Made by a program: the position numbers and the translations under genes. From Iphinoe sp. HA4291-MV1 (lineage in GTDB: Bacteria; Cyanobacteriota; Cyanobacteriia; Cyanobacteriales; Nostocaceae), in contig JAHHHH010000014.1 of assembly GCA_019359415.1 (NCBI GenBank), positions 47,842 through 111,841 on the forward strand: a stretch of DNA of 64,000 nt, read 5' to 3'. Positions 40,011 to 49,681 of this stretch are shown here, one piece after another. Within the stretch, counting starts at the first letter, position 1; each line of letters starts with the position of its first letter. Below the pieces are notes generated by a model that was not told where the DNA came from, did no database searches, and was given only the letters and a program-made list of their open reading frames with translations.

Positions 40011-40543
40011 GGCTGTCCTTTTTTTTGCGATAACTACATTTTTTTTAAGCTAGTATCTAAATTACCAAACCGTAGGGACGCATAGAGCAAGGATTATGTT
40101 GGTAAGTAGGAGAAGATGAGGGGGATGAGGGGGATGAGGGAGATGAGGGAGAAGGGAACATGACAAATCACAGACTTGCTTACAAGTTAATCATTATGAT
40201 ATTTATACATCATTAAAGAAAATAAAAAGTGCATCTAAGTGCATCTATCTGTATTCATTACAGGAAGTGATTTCTATGGTTTGCGAAACAAGCTCACACC
40301 TTATCACTATAGATACGAATATTCTTCAGAACCCACTGAATAAGGCAGATAGGCTTTTAACTACATTGGATAAGACACACTGGGTGTCTTGTTAGTTGTT
40401 GGTTGTCAGGACTTAGGTATTGACAAAAAGCTGATTGTGTGGATATGTTCCCCGCTTCTACTTGAGGTGTTTCGGAGTGAGCAACTGGTAAAAATTGTGT
40501 AACGTTTTATAAAGTTTTCGTTCGGCTTCCAAAGTCACTTACC
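40011..40543. other. 533-bp gap without a gene; GATGAGGG tandem repeat
   Basis: No coding sequence is recognised. At about 40112-40153 the purine repeat GATGAGGGG stands in about five imperfect tandem copies. The reverse complement of the same repeat occurs within the coding region of the NAD(P)HX repair gene. The rest is AT-rich and includes the promoters of sat and the MscS gene. Confidence 0.6.
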
Positions 40544-42115
40544 ATGAACAGCAGTGCTAGTCAACCTATTTTGATTTTTCTTGCCGTATTTGTCTTACTC
40601 TACATTTTTATCTTTTACGGGCTACGGTCTTGGTTCCGTCGAGCTTCTCTAGATATCGGTAGTGTTGCTCTGAGCGTATCTCAAATACCCATTTTAATAA
40701 TTGCGGTCTTAAGCTTTGTCAAAATTGTTCTTGCTCAGCTGGAGTCAATACCGGCGCTTGTATGGGTGCAGCGAGGATTGACTGCTCTGATTTTCATCAC
40801 GGCTACCTACTGGGTTGCTCAACTGTTGAGTCAGGTGTTGGTCTATACTCTCAAGCAAATTGCTCAAACGAGTGAAGCGCAATGGGACGATGTTATTGTG
40901 CCGATTCTAGAGTCATCACTCCCGATTGTAGTCTATCTGTTTGGGAGTGCACTCAGCTTGCAGGCGCTCGGGATTGATCTAACAGGAGTGTGGGTTGCAG
41001 TTGGCGGGGCGGCTTTTATTCTTGGCTTTGCGCTCAAGGATATATTGGCTGACTTCTTCAGTGGCTTAGTGCTGTTGATGGATACCCCTTTCCGCTTTGG
41101 CGATGTCATCAGCTTACCAGACGGCACTAAGAGCGTGATTAAAAGGGTTGGATTGCGAGTTACCAACTTGTATGTCTTTGATCAGCACTGTGAATTGTAT
41201 ATCCCCAATTCTGTATTCCACGGTCAATCGATTCTCAATTTAAGCCGTCCCACCTCCCACTACTATTACACTTTGAATCTCCCTGTAAAAAGCGATGCCG
41301 ATCCAACTCTCGTGATTAAACTGATGGAGGCTGTGATTTTAGCGCATCCGGACACATTAGGAAAGATTGATCAAAAAGTTGAGTTTATCGATCAGTTCTA
41401 TGGCGTATCTGGTGACCCACTCAAGGCAGAACAGAAGCGAGAAGCGGGACGTCTACGGTTGTTAGCTGAGAAAAAGCTTAACACTCAGTTGATGAATATT
41501 GAACAGGCATTGGACTCGCTATCAGCTCAGGTTAGTCAGTTCGAGAAAGGAGGTTTAGATTTTGATGAAACTAGACGGATACAGGGAGATTTCTTGGATA
41601 TTTGCCAAATGATTGGTATGGATTTAATATCTAGTCGAATGACAAAACAGCGGCGAGCCTTCCTATTAGAGGAGATTCGGGAAATGGCTGCCAAAGAAAA
41701 GCTAATTGGGCTGGTCAGAGAGTGGTATGGGTTCTGGTTGAAAGATCCAGATCTGCTCCAGGAGGATCATGATATCTTACCACAGCAGTGGGAACAGAAA
41801 ATAGAGTTTCTTAAGCGGAAACTGAACCGATTGTCACGCAAATTCAGTAATCCCTCTGCCGATGAGACTCGTTTAGATGACGCCGTGATACAAGTGTCAA
41901 ACTGGATGCGCGAGAATTTCAAGACCACTCGTAATGAGTGGCAAGAACCAAAAATATGGTTGAGTGAAGTCCGCGAAGGAATGAGTAAGAACTTTAGCAT
42001 CAAGTTCTACGTGGACGATATTACTTTGGAGCACTTTGAGCGCGGTAACCGAGTGGAGAGCGAAGTGAATCGAGAATTGAGTTGGCAATTGCGGCGGGCT
42101 TATCTATCACTGTAG
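40544..42115 (+). CDS. MscS-family mechanosensitive channel with a long C-terminal extension
   Basis: The 523-residue protein has three to four membrane helices. The pore helix and the beta domain carry typical MscS features (V-G-G-A-A-F-I-L-G-F-A-L-K-D-I-L-A-D-F-F-S, then T-P-F-R-F-G-D and I-P-N-S-V-F). A helical charged extension of about 230 residues follows. It should open under membrane tension and let solutes out. The extension lacks a known domain. A stem (TTGAGCAAT...ATTGCTCAA, 42117-42144) separates it from the convergent mnmA. Confidence 0.88.
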   Translation: MNSSASQPILIFLAVFVLLYIFIFYGLRSWFRRASLDIGSVALSVSQIPILIIAVLSFVKIVLAQLESIPALVWVQRGLTALIFITATYWVAQLLSQVLVYTLKQIAQTSEAQWDDVIVPILESSLPIVVYLFGSALSLQALGIDLTGVWVAVGGAAFILGFALKDILADFFSGLVLLMDTPFRFGDVISLPDGTKSVIKRVGLRVTNLYVFDQHCELYIPNSVFHGQSILNLSRPTSHYYYTLNLPVKSDADPTLVIKLMEAVILAHPDTLGKIDQKVEFIDQFYGVSGDPLKAEQKREAGRLRLLAEKKLNTQLMNIEQALDSLSAQVSQFEKGGLDFDETRRIQGDFLDICQMIGMDLISSRMTKQRRAFLLEEIREMAAKEKLIGLVREWYGFWLKDPDLLQEDHDILPQQWEQKIEFLKRKLNRLSRKFSNPSADETRLDDAVIQVSNWMRENFKTTRNEWQEPKIWLSEVREGMSKNFSIKFYVDDITLEHFERGNRVESEVNRELSWQLRRAYLSL

Positions 42116-42116
42116 T

Positions 42117-42144
42117 TTGAGCAATTCATATGCTCATTGCTCAA
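42117..42144. terminator. Hairpin between the MscS gene and mnmA
   Basis: TTGAGCAAT pairs with ATTGCTCAA over nine bases around a 10-base loop in an 18-base gap between convergent genes. Confidence 0.45.
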
Positions 42145-43183
42145 TTATCCCGCCACCCAACACCTTCTCTGTATCGTACCATACAGCGGCTTGTCCGGGA
42201 GTAATGCTGAACTGAGGTTCATCAAACACTATGCGGACACGGGAATTTTCTAAGGGAATAACCGTAACTGGTACAGGAGTTGAACGGTAGCGAACTTGTA
42301 CCTCAGTCCGAATGGGAGTTGATGGTTCAGCGATGGATACCCAATTCACCCGTTCTACTGTACATTCTGGTTGGGTTGCTTTGGTGCGATCGCCTACAAT
42401 CACTCTATTATTAACTGCATCCAACTCAATCACATACAGTGGTTCAGCGGCGGCGATTCCTATACCCTTACGTTGCCCAATTGTGTAATGATGGACACCA
42501 TCATGTTGACCCAGTATTTTACCGGAAGTATCAACAATATCCCCTTTTTTGGGCGCGAGATACTTATCCAGAAACGCTCGCATTGAACCGTTACTTTCCA
42601 CAAGGCACAAGTCTTGGCTTTCTGGCTTATCTGCTGTTTTTAACCCGTATTCATCGGCAAGACGACGAGTTTCTGTTTTGTGCAGTTCTCCTAGTGGAAA
42701 TACGCTGCCTGCTAGTAAATCTTGTGACAAATCATAGAGGAAGTAGGACTGGTCTTTATTGCGGTCAACTGCTCGCAGCAATTGGTAGCGTCCAGAAACT
42801 TCATCATACTGGATGCGAGCATAATGACCAGTGGCAATGCGATCACATTCCAAATTTTCGCGAGCGTATTGTAACATAGGACCAAATTTCACAGTCTTGT
42901 TACACTGCGAGCAAGGCAAAGGAGTGATTCCAGTACTGTAACCAGCCACCAGGTAGTCAACAATATTGTTTTGAAAGACATCACGAATATCAACAATATG
43001 ATGGGGAATACCCAACTGTTCACAAATATAAGCCGCATCAATCATACCTTCAGAGCAGCACTGACCTTTCCCTTTCATCAGCCAAAGGGTTAGACCAATA
43101 ACTTCGTATCCTTGATGGTGTAAAATGGCAGCTGCGGTGGAACTATCAACGCCACCAGAAAGACCAACGACGATTTTGTTCAT
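42134..43183 (-). CDS. mnmA: tRNA-specific 2-thiouridylase MnmA
   Basis: 349 residues with the PP-loop (G-L-S-G-G-V-D-S-S), the catalytic Cys pair region (C-S-Q-C-N and the later D-L-C-L-V) and the C-terminal beta domain (Y-T-I-G-Q-R-K-G). It adds sulfur to U34 of tRNA Lys, Glu and Gln with ATP. Standard length; the gene stands alone. Confidence 0.96.
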   Translation of the reverse strand: MNKIVVGLSGGVDSSTAAAILHHQGYEVIGLTLWLMKGKGQCCSEGMIDAAYICEQLGIPHHIVDIRDVFQNNIVDYLVAGYSTGITPLPCSQCNKTVKFGPMLQYARENLECDRIATGHYARIQYDEVSGRYQLLRAVDRNKDQSYFLYDLSQDLLAGSVFPLGELHKTETRRLADEYGLKTADKPESQDLCLVESNGSMRAFLDKYLAPKKGDIVDTSGKILGQHDGVHHYTIGQRKGIGIAAAEPLYVIELDAVNNRVIVGDRTKATQPECTVERVNWVSIAEPSTPIRTEVQVRYRSTPVPVTVIPLENSRVRIVFDEPQFSITPGQAAVWYDTEKVLGGGIIEQ

Positions 43184-43300
43184 AAAATGGTTCGCTTATT
43201 ATATAACTTTGCTACACAAATCAAGATATTTTAGATTTTGGATTTAGTGACTTAATAATTTTTTAGCAAAAAACTATCTAAAATTTTTGCTGCTAATAAT

Positions 43301-44125
43301 ATGCTCAGCGCAATACCGAGTCAGGTTATGGCATTTATCAAATTGAGCCGACCATCTTTGATTTTGCGTTTGCTTTTAGGAGGATGGTTAGCTCTTTTAT
43401 CCCAATCTAACTTAGCATATGCTCAAATCAACCATCGCGAAGTTTTCATAGCGCAGCGATCAGTATATGATGGGGTACCGCCTGCACCTCCAAGTTCCGA
43501 ACCATTACCAGCAGTACCGTCAAATTCAGAAGGTTATACAGTTCCTGAAGTAAATACACCATCTCAACGTTCTGTTGAATTCCAAGCAGAACCGTCTCGG
43601 TATAATCGGGACTATACTCTCTACAAAGTGTATGTTAACGACAGTGGTTACGGACTGCTGCAACGAATACGTCGTATTTCACCAAGAGCTTTTAGACGAC
43701 AGTTTCGAGGACGTTCTGTCATTCAGGTAGGAGCTTTTGACAGAAAATCTAATGCCCAAAACTTAGTGAGAAATTTGGAATCCTACGGTATATATTCTGC
43801 AAGAGTCGTCTCTAGCGATCGCATTGTCTATAACGGACGCGATGGACGGGACGCTCCCGATGATTCTGGCAGAGGCGATAATGGTAGAGAGAGGTCTAAT
43901 TATTATTATGTCGTTATTCCTGCTAAAGCGGAAGACTTACCCTACTACAGAAACGAAATCAGACGATATGTCGGACGAAATGTCTATGTCATCCCTAGAC
44001 TTGAACCGCGAGGACCACATGTAGCAGTTGGACCTTTTGTCAAGCGATCGCAGGCGGAAGAGTGGAATAGTTATCTGCGGCGAGATTCAAGATTTGGTAA
44101 TGCTAGGGTTTATTATGGAAAGTAA
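43301..44125 (+). CDS. Exported SPOR-like domain protein
   Basis: The 274-residue protein has a signal peptide (S-L-I-L-R-L-L-L-G-G-W-L-A-L-L-S-Q-S, cleavage near A-Y-A-Q). A Pro/Ser-rich linker follows, and then two short halves that each resemble SPOR-type folds (S-V-I-Q-V-G-A-F-D-R-K-S-N-A and V-A-V-G-P-F-V-K-R-S-Q-A-E). SPOR domains bind denuded peptidoglycan, so a place at the cell wall or septum is likely. ATG 43328 is a possible alternative start. AGG-type ribosome sites are weak here. Confidence 0.72.
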   Translation: MLSAIPSQVMAFIKLSRPSLILRLLLGGWLALLSQSNLAYAQINHREVFIAQRSVYDGVPPAPPSSEPLPAVPSNSEGYTVPEVNTPSQRSVEFQAEPSRYNRDYTLYKVYVNDSGYGLLQRIRRISPRAFRRQFRGRSVIQVGAFDRKSNAQNLVRNLESYGIYSARVVSSDRIVYNGRDGRDAPDDSGRGDNGRERSNYYYVVIPAKAEDLPYYRNEIRRYVGRNVYVIPRLEPRGPHVAVGPFVKRSQAEEWNSYLRRDSRFGNARVYYGK

Positions 44126-44236
44126 TGATTCAGTTACCAGTTATCAATTTGAAGAAGAATTCAGAATCCAGTATTCTGAAGGAAGAAATAAAGAATTTAG
44201 TTTTCTGACTTGGTGACTCGGTAACTCCTGACTCCT

Positions 44237-45016
44237 TCACTGTTCACTGACATGAGTCCTTGCGGGAGCAGCACACACAACCCGAAACCCGACAGTGCTG
44301 TAGTCGGAGTCGGGATAGCAGGGTAAGCGCATCTCAAATGGAATTGACAAAACATACACTTAATGCATTAACGATCAAATAAGGATTTAGGGTTCGATTG
44401 ATTTCTACGGGCTAATAGCGATGCCTCCGGCAAGCCGCAAAGCGTCTACGCCTAAGTGCTTATCAAGAAACGGGGCTTAATGCGATTCTTTGACTCTTTC
44501 TTGAGATTCTTGCGTTCTTATTGACAAGATGCGCTTGCCCTGATGCTTATAGGGGCAAGCACTACTAATTGCAATTAAAACCTGTCGGCTACTAATAGCT
44601 CTCTTCAAAAAACCAACATCCCAAAAATCTAGTTCCGACTGAAATAAACCTTGAAGTAGCAGTTCTTCCGTTGGTCCTAACCAATCAATATCTGGACCCG
44701 TATTTCCAGTAATATTTATTTGGGCGGGATTAATAATAAATCTTTGCTGAAATATAGTTTTATAAAACTCTTTTAACTCTTGATTACCTCGGTTTGTCTC
44801 ATATGCAGCGAGAATGAGACGTTCTAACTTACCTCTTGACTCAGCCCATTTAATCAAATCAAAAACAACTTCAGTAAGATTTGCTCCTCCAGCGATCGCA
44901 TCTAAATTTTCCTCTAATTCATTATCAACAACCATCATTTCTAAATCAGCTTTCTTTGGATAAGCACTGATAATAGCGTCGCGTAATTTCTTGCGTTCAG
45001 AACCCGTTAGATGCAT
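44237..45016 (-). pseudogene. EAD1 - FGE-sulfatase-type effector gene, interrupted by a MITE and internally deleted
   Basis: The N-terminal part (from 45016) has an effector-associated domain 1-like sequence (L-R-D-A-I-I-S-A-Y-P-K-K-A-D-L-E-M-M-V) with N-L-T-E-V-V-F-D-L-I-K-W-A-E-S and a linker. The far side of MITE copy 2 holds the C-terminal tail of a formylglycine-generating-type (SUMF1/FGE-sulfatase) domain (D-S-D-Y-S-T-V-G-F-R-V-V-C-A-A-P) ending in a stop at 44237. Such EAD1-effector proteins belong to predicted bacterial conflict systems. Most of the FGE domain is gone. Confidence 0.7.
44319..44542. mobile_element. MITE copy 2, 224 bp, inside the EAD1-FGE pseudogene
   Basis: It is identical to copy 1 (32033-32256) at 223 of 224 positions, with the same 16-bp terminal repeats. 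The flanks (GTCGGGATAG left, ATGCTTATAG right) do not match as a 10-bp duplication. That fits a deletion next to the element that removed most of the FGE domain. Confidence 0.93.
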
Positions 45017-45160
45017 AACGAAAGAAGGGATTATTAACTCTTATTGTTATTGAAATTACCATAGATTAACTAGATAAAGAGACTCTAGGATAGAGAAAAA
45101 CAGGGAAACGTCACTCAGCACCCATTCCTCAAAACTGTTGAACTTTAGGACTCAGAACTG

Positions 45161-46741
45161 ATGCAAGACAGACAAGAACAAATTTCACAAATAGTCGTCA
45201 CCGCACAACAAATGCGTGATATCGAAGAGCGTATTTTTGCAGCAGGAATGCCTGTAGCAGCTTTAATGGAGAAAGTAGCAGGACTTATCACCCGTCGTGT
45301 TCAGAATATCTACCCTCTGTTTTGGGGACAAGTACACAAAGGGAAAGCTCCCTCATCCCCCTCATCTCCCCTAGGAATTCTCGTCGGTCCTGGTCACAAT
45401 GGTGGTGATGCTTTGGTTGTTGCCCGTGAGTTACACTTTCGTGGCTATGAAGTCTTGATATATTGCCCTTTCTCTAAACTCAAGGAATTAACTTCGCAAC
45501 ACTTGCAGTATAATAGAAGTCTGGGTTTACTGTGTTATGACTCAATTGAGCCACTGAAAAATTGTAATTTATTGATTGATGGGTTGTTTGGATTTGGCTT
45601 AGAAAGAACGCTCACAGATCCAGTCGCTAATGCTATTAATCAACTGAATGAATGGAACAAACCAATTATTAGTATCGATTTGCCTTCGGGATTGCACACA
45701 GATATTGGTGAGGTGTTGGGAACTGCGGTGCGTGCGACGCACACATTTTGCTTAGGTTTGTGGAAGTTGGGTTTATTGCAAGACCAAGCTCTTGATTATG
45801 TCGGTAAAGCTGAGTTAATAGATTTTGATATTCCCTTGGCTGATATCCAAGGTGTTCTGGGGAATTCTCCAAGAATTAAACGTATCACAAAAACAACTGC
45901 ACTCTCCAGTTTACCTCTACCCCGTCCGCTAGTGACTCATAAATATAAAGAAGGACATTTACTGTTGATTTGTGGTTCGCGTCGCTATTCGGGAGGAGCA
46001 ATATTAACTGGTTTGGGAGCAAGAGCAAGTGGTGTCGGTATGCTCTCGATCGCTGTGCCAGAATCTCTCAAGCCGATAATGATAGCACAGTTACCTGAAG
46101 CCCTAATTATTGGTTGTCCGGAAACGGAGTCTGGAGCAATCGCTCAACTGCAACTTCCACCAAAAACAGATCTGAGTTCATTTGATGCGATCGCTTGTGG
46201 TCCTGGTTTAACCCAAGATGCAAATCCTATTTTACAACAGGTGTTAGGTAGCACTAATCCCCTAGTTTTGGATGCTGATGGTTTGAATATCCTTGCTCAG
46301 ATGGGAACTATAGCCACACTACAAAAGCGACAATCTACTACCGTACTTACACCACACGCAGGTGAATTCAAGCGGTTGTTTCCTGACATTGTTGATGCCA
46401 ACCAGGATAGGGTAAAAGCAACGCGGGAAGCTGCGGCGCAAAGTGGGGCAGTAGTTTTATTGAAAGGTGCAAGGACTGTTATTGCCAACTCCCAAGGAAC
46501 CGTCTGGATTAATCCTGAAAGTACTCCAGCTTTGGCGCGTGGTGGTAGTGGAGATGTATTAACTGGGCTTATTGGTGGATTATTGGCGCAAGCTTCTTCT
46601 AAAAATATTTCTGTAGAGGAGATTGTTGCAACTGCTGCTTGGTGGCATTCTCAAGCGGCAATTTTAGCAGCACAAGAGCGGACAGAGTTGGGAGTAGATG
46701 CCCATACCTTAACAAACTATCTCATAAAAATTTTTATATAG
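45161..46741 (+). CDS. nnrE/nnrD: Bifunctional NAD(P)H-hydrate epimerase / ADP-dependent dehydratase
   Basis: The 526-residue fusion repairs damaged NAD(P)H. The N-terminal YjeF_N epimerase half has V-G-P-G-H-N-G-G-D-A-L-V-V-A-R. The C-terminal carbohydrate-kinase-like dehydratase half has P-A-L-A-R-G-G-S-G-D-V-L-T-G. A short Ser/Pro insertion (A-P-S-S-P-S-S-P-L) sits just before the epimerase glycine motif. It is encoded by a short tandem repeat (about 45346-45373) like the one at 40112. Confidence 0.93.
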   Translation: MQDRQEQISQIVVTAQQMRDIEERIFAAGMPVAALMEKVAGLITRRVQNIYPLFWGQVHKGKAPSSPSSPLGILVGPGHNGGDALVVARELHFRGYEVLIYCPFSKLKELTSQHLQYNRSLGLLCYDSIEPLKNCNLLIDGLFGFGLERTLTDPVANAINQLNEWNKPIISIDLPSGLHTDIGEVLGTAVRATHTFCLGLWKLGLLQDQALDYVGKAELIDFDIPLADIQGVLGNSPRIKRITKTTALSSLPLPRPLVTHKYKEGHLLLICGSRRYSGGAILTGLGARASGVGMLSIAVPESLKPIMIAQLPEALIIGCPETESGAIAQLQLPPKTDLSSFDAIACGPGLTQDANPILQQVLGSTNPLVLDADGLNILAQMGTIATLQKRQSTTVLTPHAGEFKRLFPDIVDANQDRVKATREAAAQSGAVVLLKGARTVIANSQGTVWINPESTPALARGGSGDVLTGLIGGLLAQASSKNISVEEIVATAAWWHSQAAILAAQERTELGVDAHTLTNYLIKIFI

Positions 46742-46974
46742 CAATTCACTTCCTGCAAATTTTCATTAGTCATTTTTATTATCTACAAGGCTTTGAGACC
46801 AATCCTTGCAGATATTATTTCAACGTAACAATTAGGTTTTGATATCGTTACCGATAGTTTAGAGACAGAAAAATACAGTTTCATAATTCTATGCGATCGC
46901 TATTTTATCCACTTTCATTAACGTCTCGACTCCCCTCTCCTAAGGGAGAGGTTGCGCCAACGGCTCTGCCGATC

Positions 46975-47108
46975 GACATTAAATTTTCTAATTCTTTATG
47001 GCGTGCGATCGCGGAAACTAAAAATGATTGATATTGCTCATAACTAATCCCTAATATCTGTTTTGTCCGTAGAGGATATTTTTGGATATAATCAAGTACA
47101 ATACACAT
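46975..47108 (-). pseudogene. Transposase N-terminal fragment (IS5/HARBI-like)
   Basis: About 45 residues begin M-C-I-V-L-D-Y-I-Q-K-Y-P-L-R-T-K-Q-I-L-G-I-S-Y-E-Q. This is the HTH start of an IS5/HARBI1-like transposase frequent in cyanobacteria. After that the frame enters a palindromic repeat (CCCCTCTCCTAAGGGAGAGG at about 46930) and the DDE part is missing. Confidence 0.6.
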
Positions 47109-47183
47109 TTTTTACCTGAAGTGGTAGATTTACATTTTATTCTTCTACCACTTTTTTGTGCTTTATTTATATTTAGGACGGGT

Positions 47184-47337
47184 CTAATCAACTGCTGGAT
47201 GGGGAATACCAAAAGATTCAATCATGTCTTTAATTAAAGCTCTTTCAGTAAAAAAAATGGGCTATTCTCATCTGCTTTTTATACGATGGCAAGAAATCAT
47301 TCAACTCTGCATAAAAGCGGAAAGAAGCAAAAGCCAT
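47184..47337 (-). pseudogene. Mut7-C ubiquitin/RNase-type gene remnant (frameshifted N-terminus)
   Basis: From an ATG at 47337 the reading is M-A-F-A-S-F-R-F-Y-A-E-L-N-D-F-L-P-S-Y-K. After a shift it continues T-E-R-A-L-I-K-D-M-I-E-S-F-G-I-P-H-P-A-V-D and a stop. This is the ubiquitin-like start that precedes the Mut7-C RNase domain in cyanobacterial proteins. The RNase half is absent. Confidence 0.6.
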
Positions 47338-48180
47338 AGCAACAAATTTTGGGATTTTTCTTTTTCACTATACTAACTTGAGTCAATCCTCTAGATTTAT
47401 CCGTGGCATCATTCGGAATTGGGGAGTTCTTCTCAAAGGATGAGAGATGGTGACTGCCTTAAAGTCTTTGTCATTATTTTCTACTATAAGAGAATATTCA
47501 TATTCTATATCCAGAGCATGAAACCTTGTTTCAGCAGGGGTTATCAGCTATTTGAAGCAGTTTAACTCTGTGTTAACTGGCACTTTCTAGTTTTGGACGG
47601 TAGCTGTGATTAGAAAAATTAGCAAATACTTGCTTTTGTTATTGACTTCCGGTAAAGTCATAGCAGATACCCCACTTCAACCTTGATAGAATTTTCAAGA
47701 GCCTAGGTAAGATAAATAAATGCTTAAGGTAGTCCAGCTAGGATATATCATAGGAATTAGGAAAATCTGCTTAAAAACAGTACTATATGAGTCATATTCA
47801 CATTAATATCAAGGAGATTGCCATGTAAGCGCTAAGTAAAATTACCTTTTAGAAGTTGAATGTTGATATTGAAAAAGGTGACATTAGCAATAAATAGTTG
47901 CTAATCTTTAGTATTAAGTAAATCAGCAAATGAGCAGGTATTGAATCCAGTACCTTGATTTGCTCTTAGTTATTCGTAATGATAAATTCCACTTTGTTTT
48001 TTTTGAAAATAAATTGAGAATAATTAGCAATATGATGTATCCAATGATAGATTTGGGAAAACCATTTAGATTCCAAGAACTTAAAAAAAATTGTCCAAAC
48101 AAAGCAGTTTTTATATCTAAATGACACGATCTCTGTTTGTAATATCCTTTGTTCATAAATATATCAATAAGTAAAGTTAT
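47338..48180. other. AT-rich gene-free region
   Basis: About 840 bases without a recognisable gene. AAGGAG at 47811 is spaced ideally before ATG 47823, but the next codon is TAA, giving a start-stop pair. Nothing else is identified. The promoter of the sucrase/ferredoxin-like gene should lie at its right end. Confidence 0.5.
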
Positions 48181-49191
48181 ATGAATACTTTTTTTTGTTC
48201 AGACTATTCGCGACAAGTAGAAGAAGATATTATTGGTGATGCTTCCAATCATCAGACTTACATCTTAGTGGAGTGTCCTCCACCTTGGACACCAGAAGCC
48301 TTTCACTCCAGATGGGTTCCTGAGAATTTGCAGATTTTAATTAGGGAGGTAAAACGAGATAAACTGCCGATAAAATTCCTTTTGATTGCCAACAATTTAT
48401 CTCATAAAGTAGACTACACAACCCTATTGGTTTATCAAAGAAAAGAGGGTTTGAGTAATGGGTATCGCAAGCAAGAATTTCAGTTGACAAATATTGAACA
48501 AGTAGCAGATGTTGTCAGAAAATGGTTACGTGGTGGATTTTCTGATTATGATGCTCAAACAAGTGCAACAAGAGATATTCTTGTCTGTACTCACGGTAGT
48601 CATGATAGATGTTGTGCTAGGTACGGCAATCCTTTCTACTTTTATGCGACATCTATTGTTTCTAGTTTGGAATTAGATAACGTTCGTATTTGGAAATCTA
48701 GTCATTTGGGTGGACATCGGTTTGCTCCAACAGCTATAGATTTCCCAGACGGAAGATACTATGGAGCTTTGGATCAAGAGTCGTTTCAGTCAATTTTAAC
48801 TCGTAGTGGTGACATAACATTCTTGAAGAAAGTCTATAGAGGTTGGGGAATTCTGCCAAATTCACTTCAGGTTTTAGAAAGAGAACTTATTCTTCGTCAT
48901 GGATGGGATTGGTTTAATTATAAAGTAGCAGGCGAAATCATTAAGCAAAACTTAGATAAAAAGATGGTTCTCGCTGAGATAAATGTTGAAAAACCAGACG
49001 GTTCTCTACACTGTTATCAAGCAAAGGTAGTAAAAGACGAAACAAAAACTCTAAAACTTAGAGCCTCTTGCAATGCTACGCAAGAATCAGTGTTTACTAA
49101 ATATACTGTGGATAGTTTCTGGCTTGCATCTACTAACAAACTGGCAGCTTGTAGTCAAAAAAATGAGGCTTTGCTGGGCAAGGAACTATAA
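48181..49191 (+). CDS. Sucrase/ferredoxin-like family protein
   Basis: The 336-residue protein matches the Suc_Fer-like family. It has a thioredoxin-like ferredoxin fold with V-C-T-H-G-S-H-D-R-C-C-A-R-Y-G (cluster or metal cysteines) and S-S-H-L-G-G-H-R-F-A-P-T. Its action is undefined; electron transfer is plausible. A strong terminator follows. Confidence 0.8.
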   Translation: MNTFFCSDYSRQVEEDIIGDASNHQTYILVECPPPWTPEAFHSRWVPENLQILIREVKRDKLPIKFLLIANNLSHKVDYTTLLVYQRKEGLSNGYRKQEFQLTNIEQVADVVRKWLRGGFSDYDAQTSATRDILVCTHGSHDRCCARYGNPFYFYATSIVSSLELDNVRIWKSSHLGGHRFAPTAIDFPDGRYYGALDQESFQSILTRSGDITFLKKVYRGWGILPNSLQVLERELILRHGWDWFNYKVAGEIIKQNLDKKMVLAEINVEKPDGSLHCYQAKVVKDETKTLKLRASCNATQESVFTKYTVDSFWLASTNKLAACSQKNEALLGKEL

Positions 49192-49247
49192 TCTAAAAGC
49201 TACTCACTTCTGTTGCATATAGCATTTCTAAATGATTCGTGAGATAA

Positions 49248-49280
49248 AGAAACCCGGTATCTGGAAAATACCGGGTTTCT
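49248..49280 (+). terminator. Strong hairpin terminator after the sucrase/ferredoxin-like gene
   Basis: AGAAACCCGGTAT and ATACCGGGTTTCT form a perfect 13-bp stem with the loop CTGGAAA. A similar AAACCCGG/CCGGGTTT hairpin is a common cyanobacterial terminator. Confidence 0.8.
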
Positions 49281-49321
49281 AAGGCTCAGTATTTTCTTAC
49301 AAATGATTCCGGATTCTATAG

Positions 49322-49480
49322 CTAGTCTTTTTGAGTAGAGTTCTCATTTTCTTCAATAATCTTGTCTATGGCATCTCTGACTTTTTCGCGTCATTCAGGG
49401 ATGCTCATTAGTTTTTCTTGCTTCTCGACTTTAAGAAGTATTGATAGAGGTTTTCTGTCTAATGGTTTGTCGCTTGTAAA
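49322..49480 (-). pseudogene. Relic of a small conserved protein with an internal stop
   Basis: On the minus strand the frame reads D-K-P-L-D-R-K-P-L-S-I-L-L-K-V-E-K-Q-E-K, then L-M-S-I-P-E, a stop (TGA where Trp would fit), and then R-E-K-V-R-D-A-I-D-K-I-I-E-E-N-E to a TAG. The layout resembles small ribbon-helix-helix-like proteins. No start codon precedes it, so it is probably dead. Confidence 0.4.
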
Positions 49481-49681
49481 ACTTAATTGATGATTTTTCT
49501 GGAAAGGCAGGAATTGTCTATTCTAGAAGTTGGAGCTTATTAACCAGCCATTGCTGATTCATTGCTGATTTTTCAAATCTCAGCAAGGTACACTTGATGC
49601 GGCAAAATTATATATGTGTAAAAAACAACATATGAGACGTATTTGTAGACGATTGGAAATATCTAGCTTTAGGAAAATATA

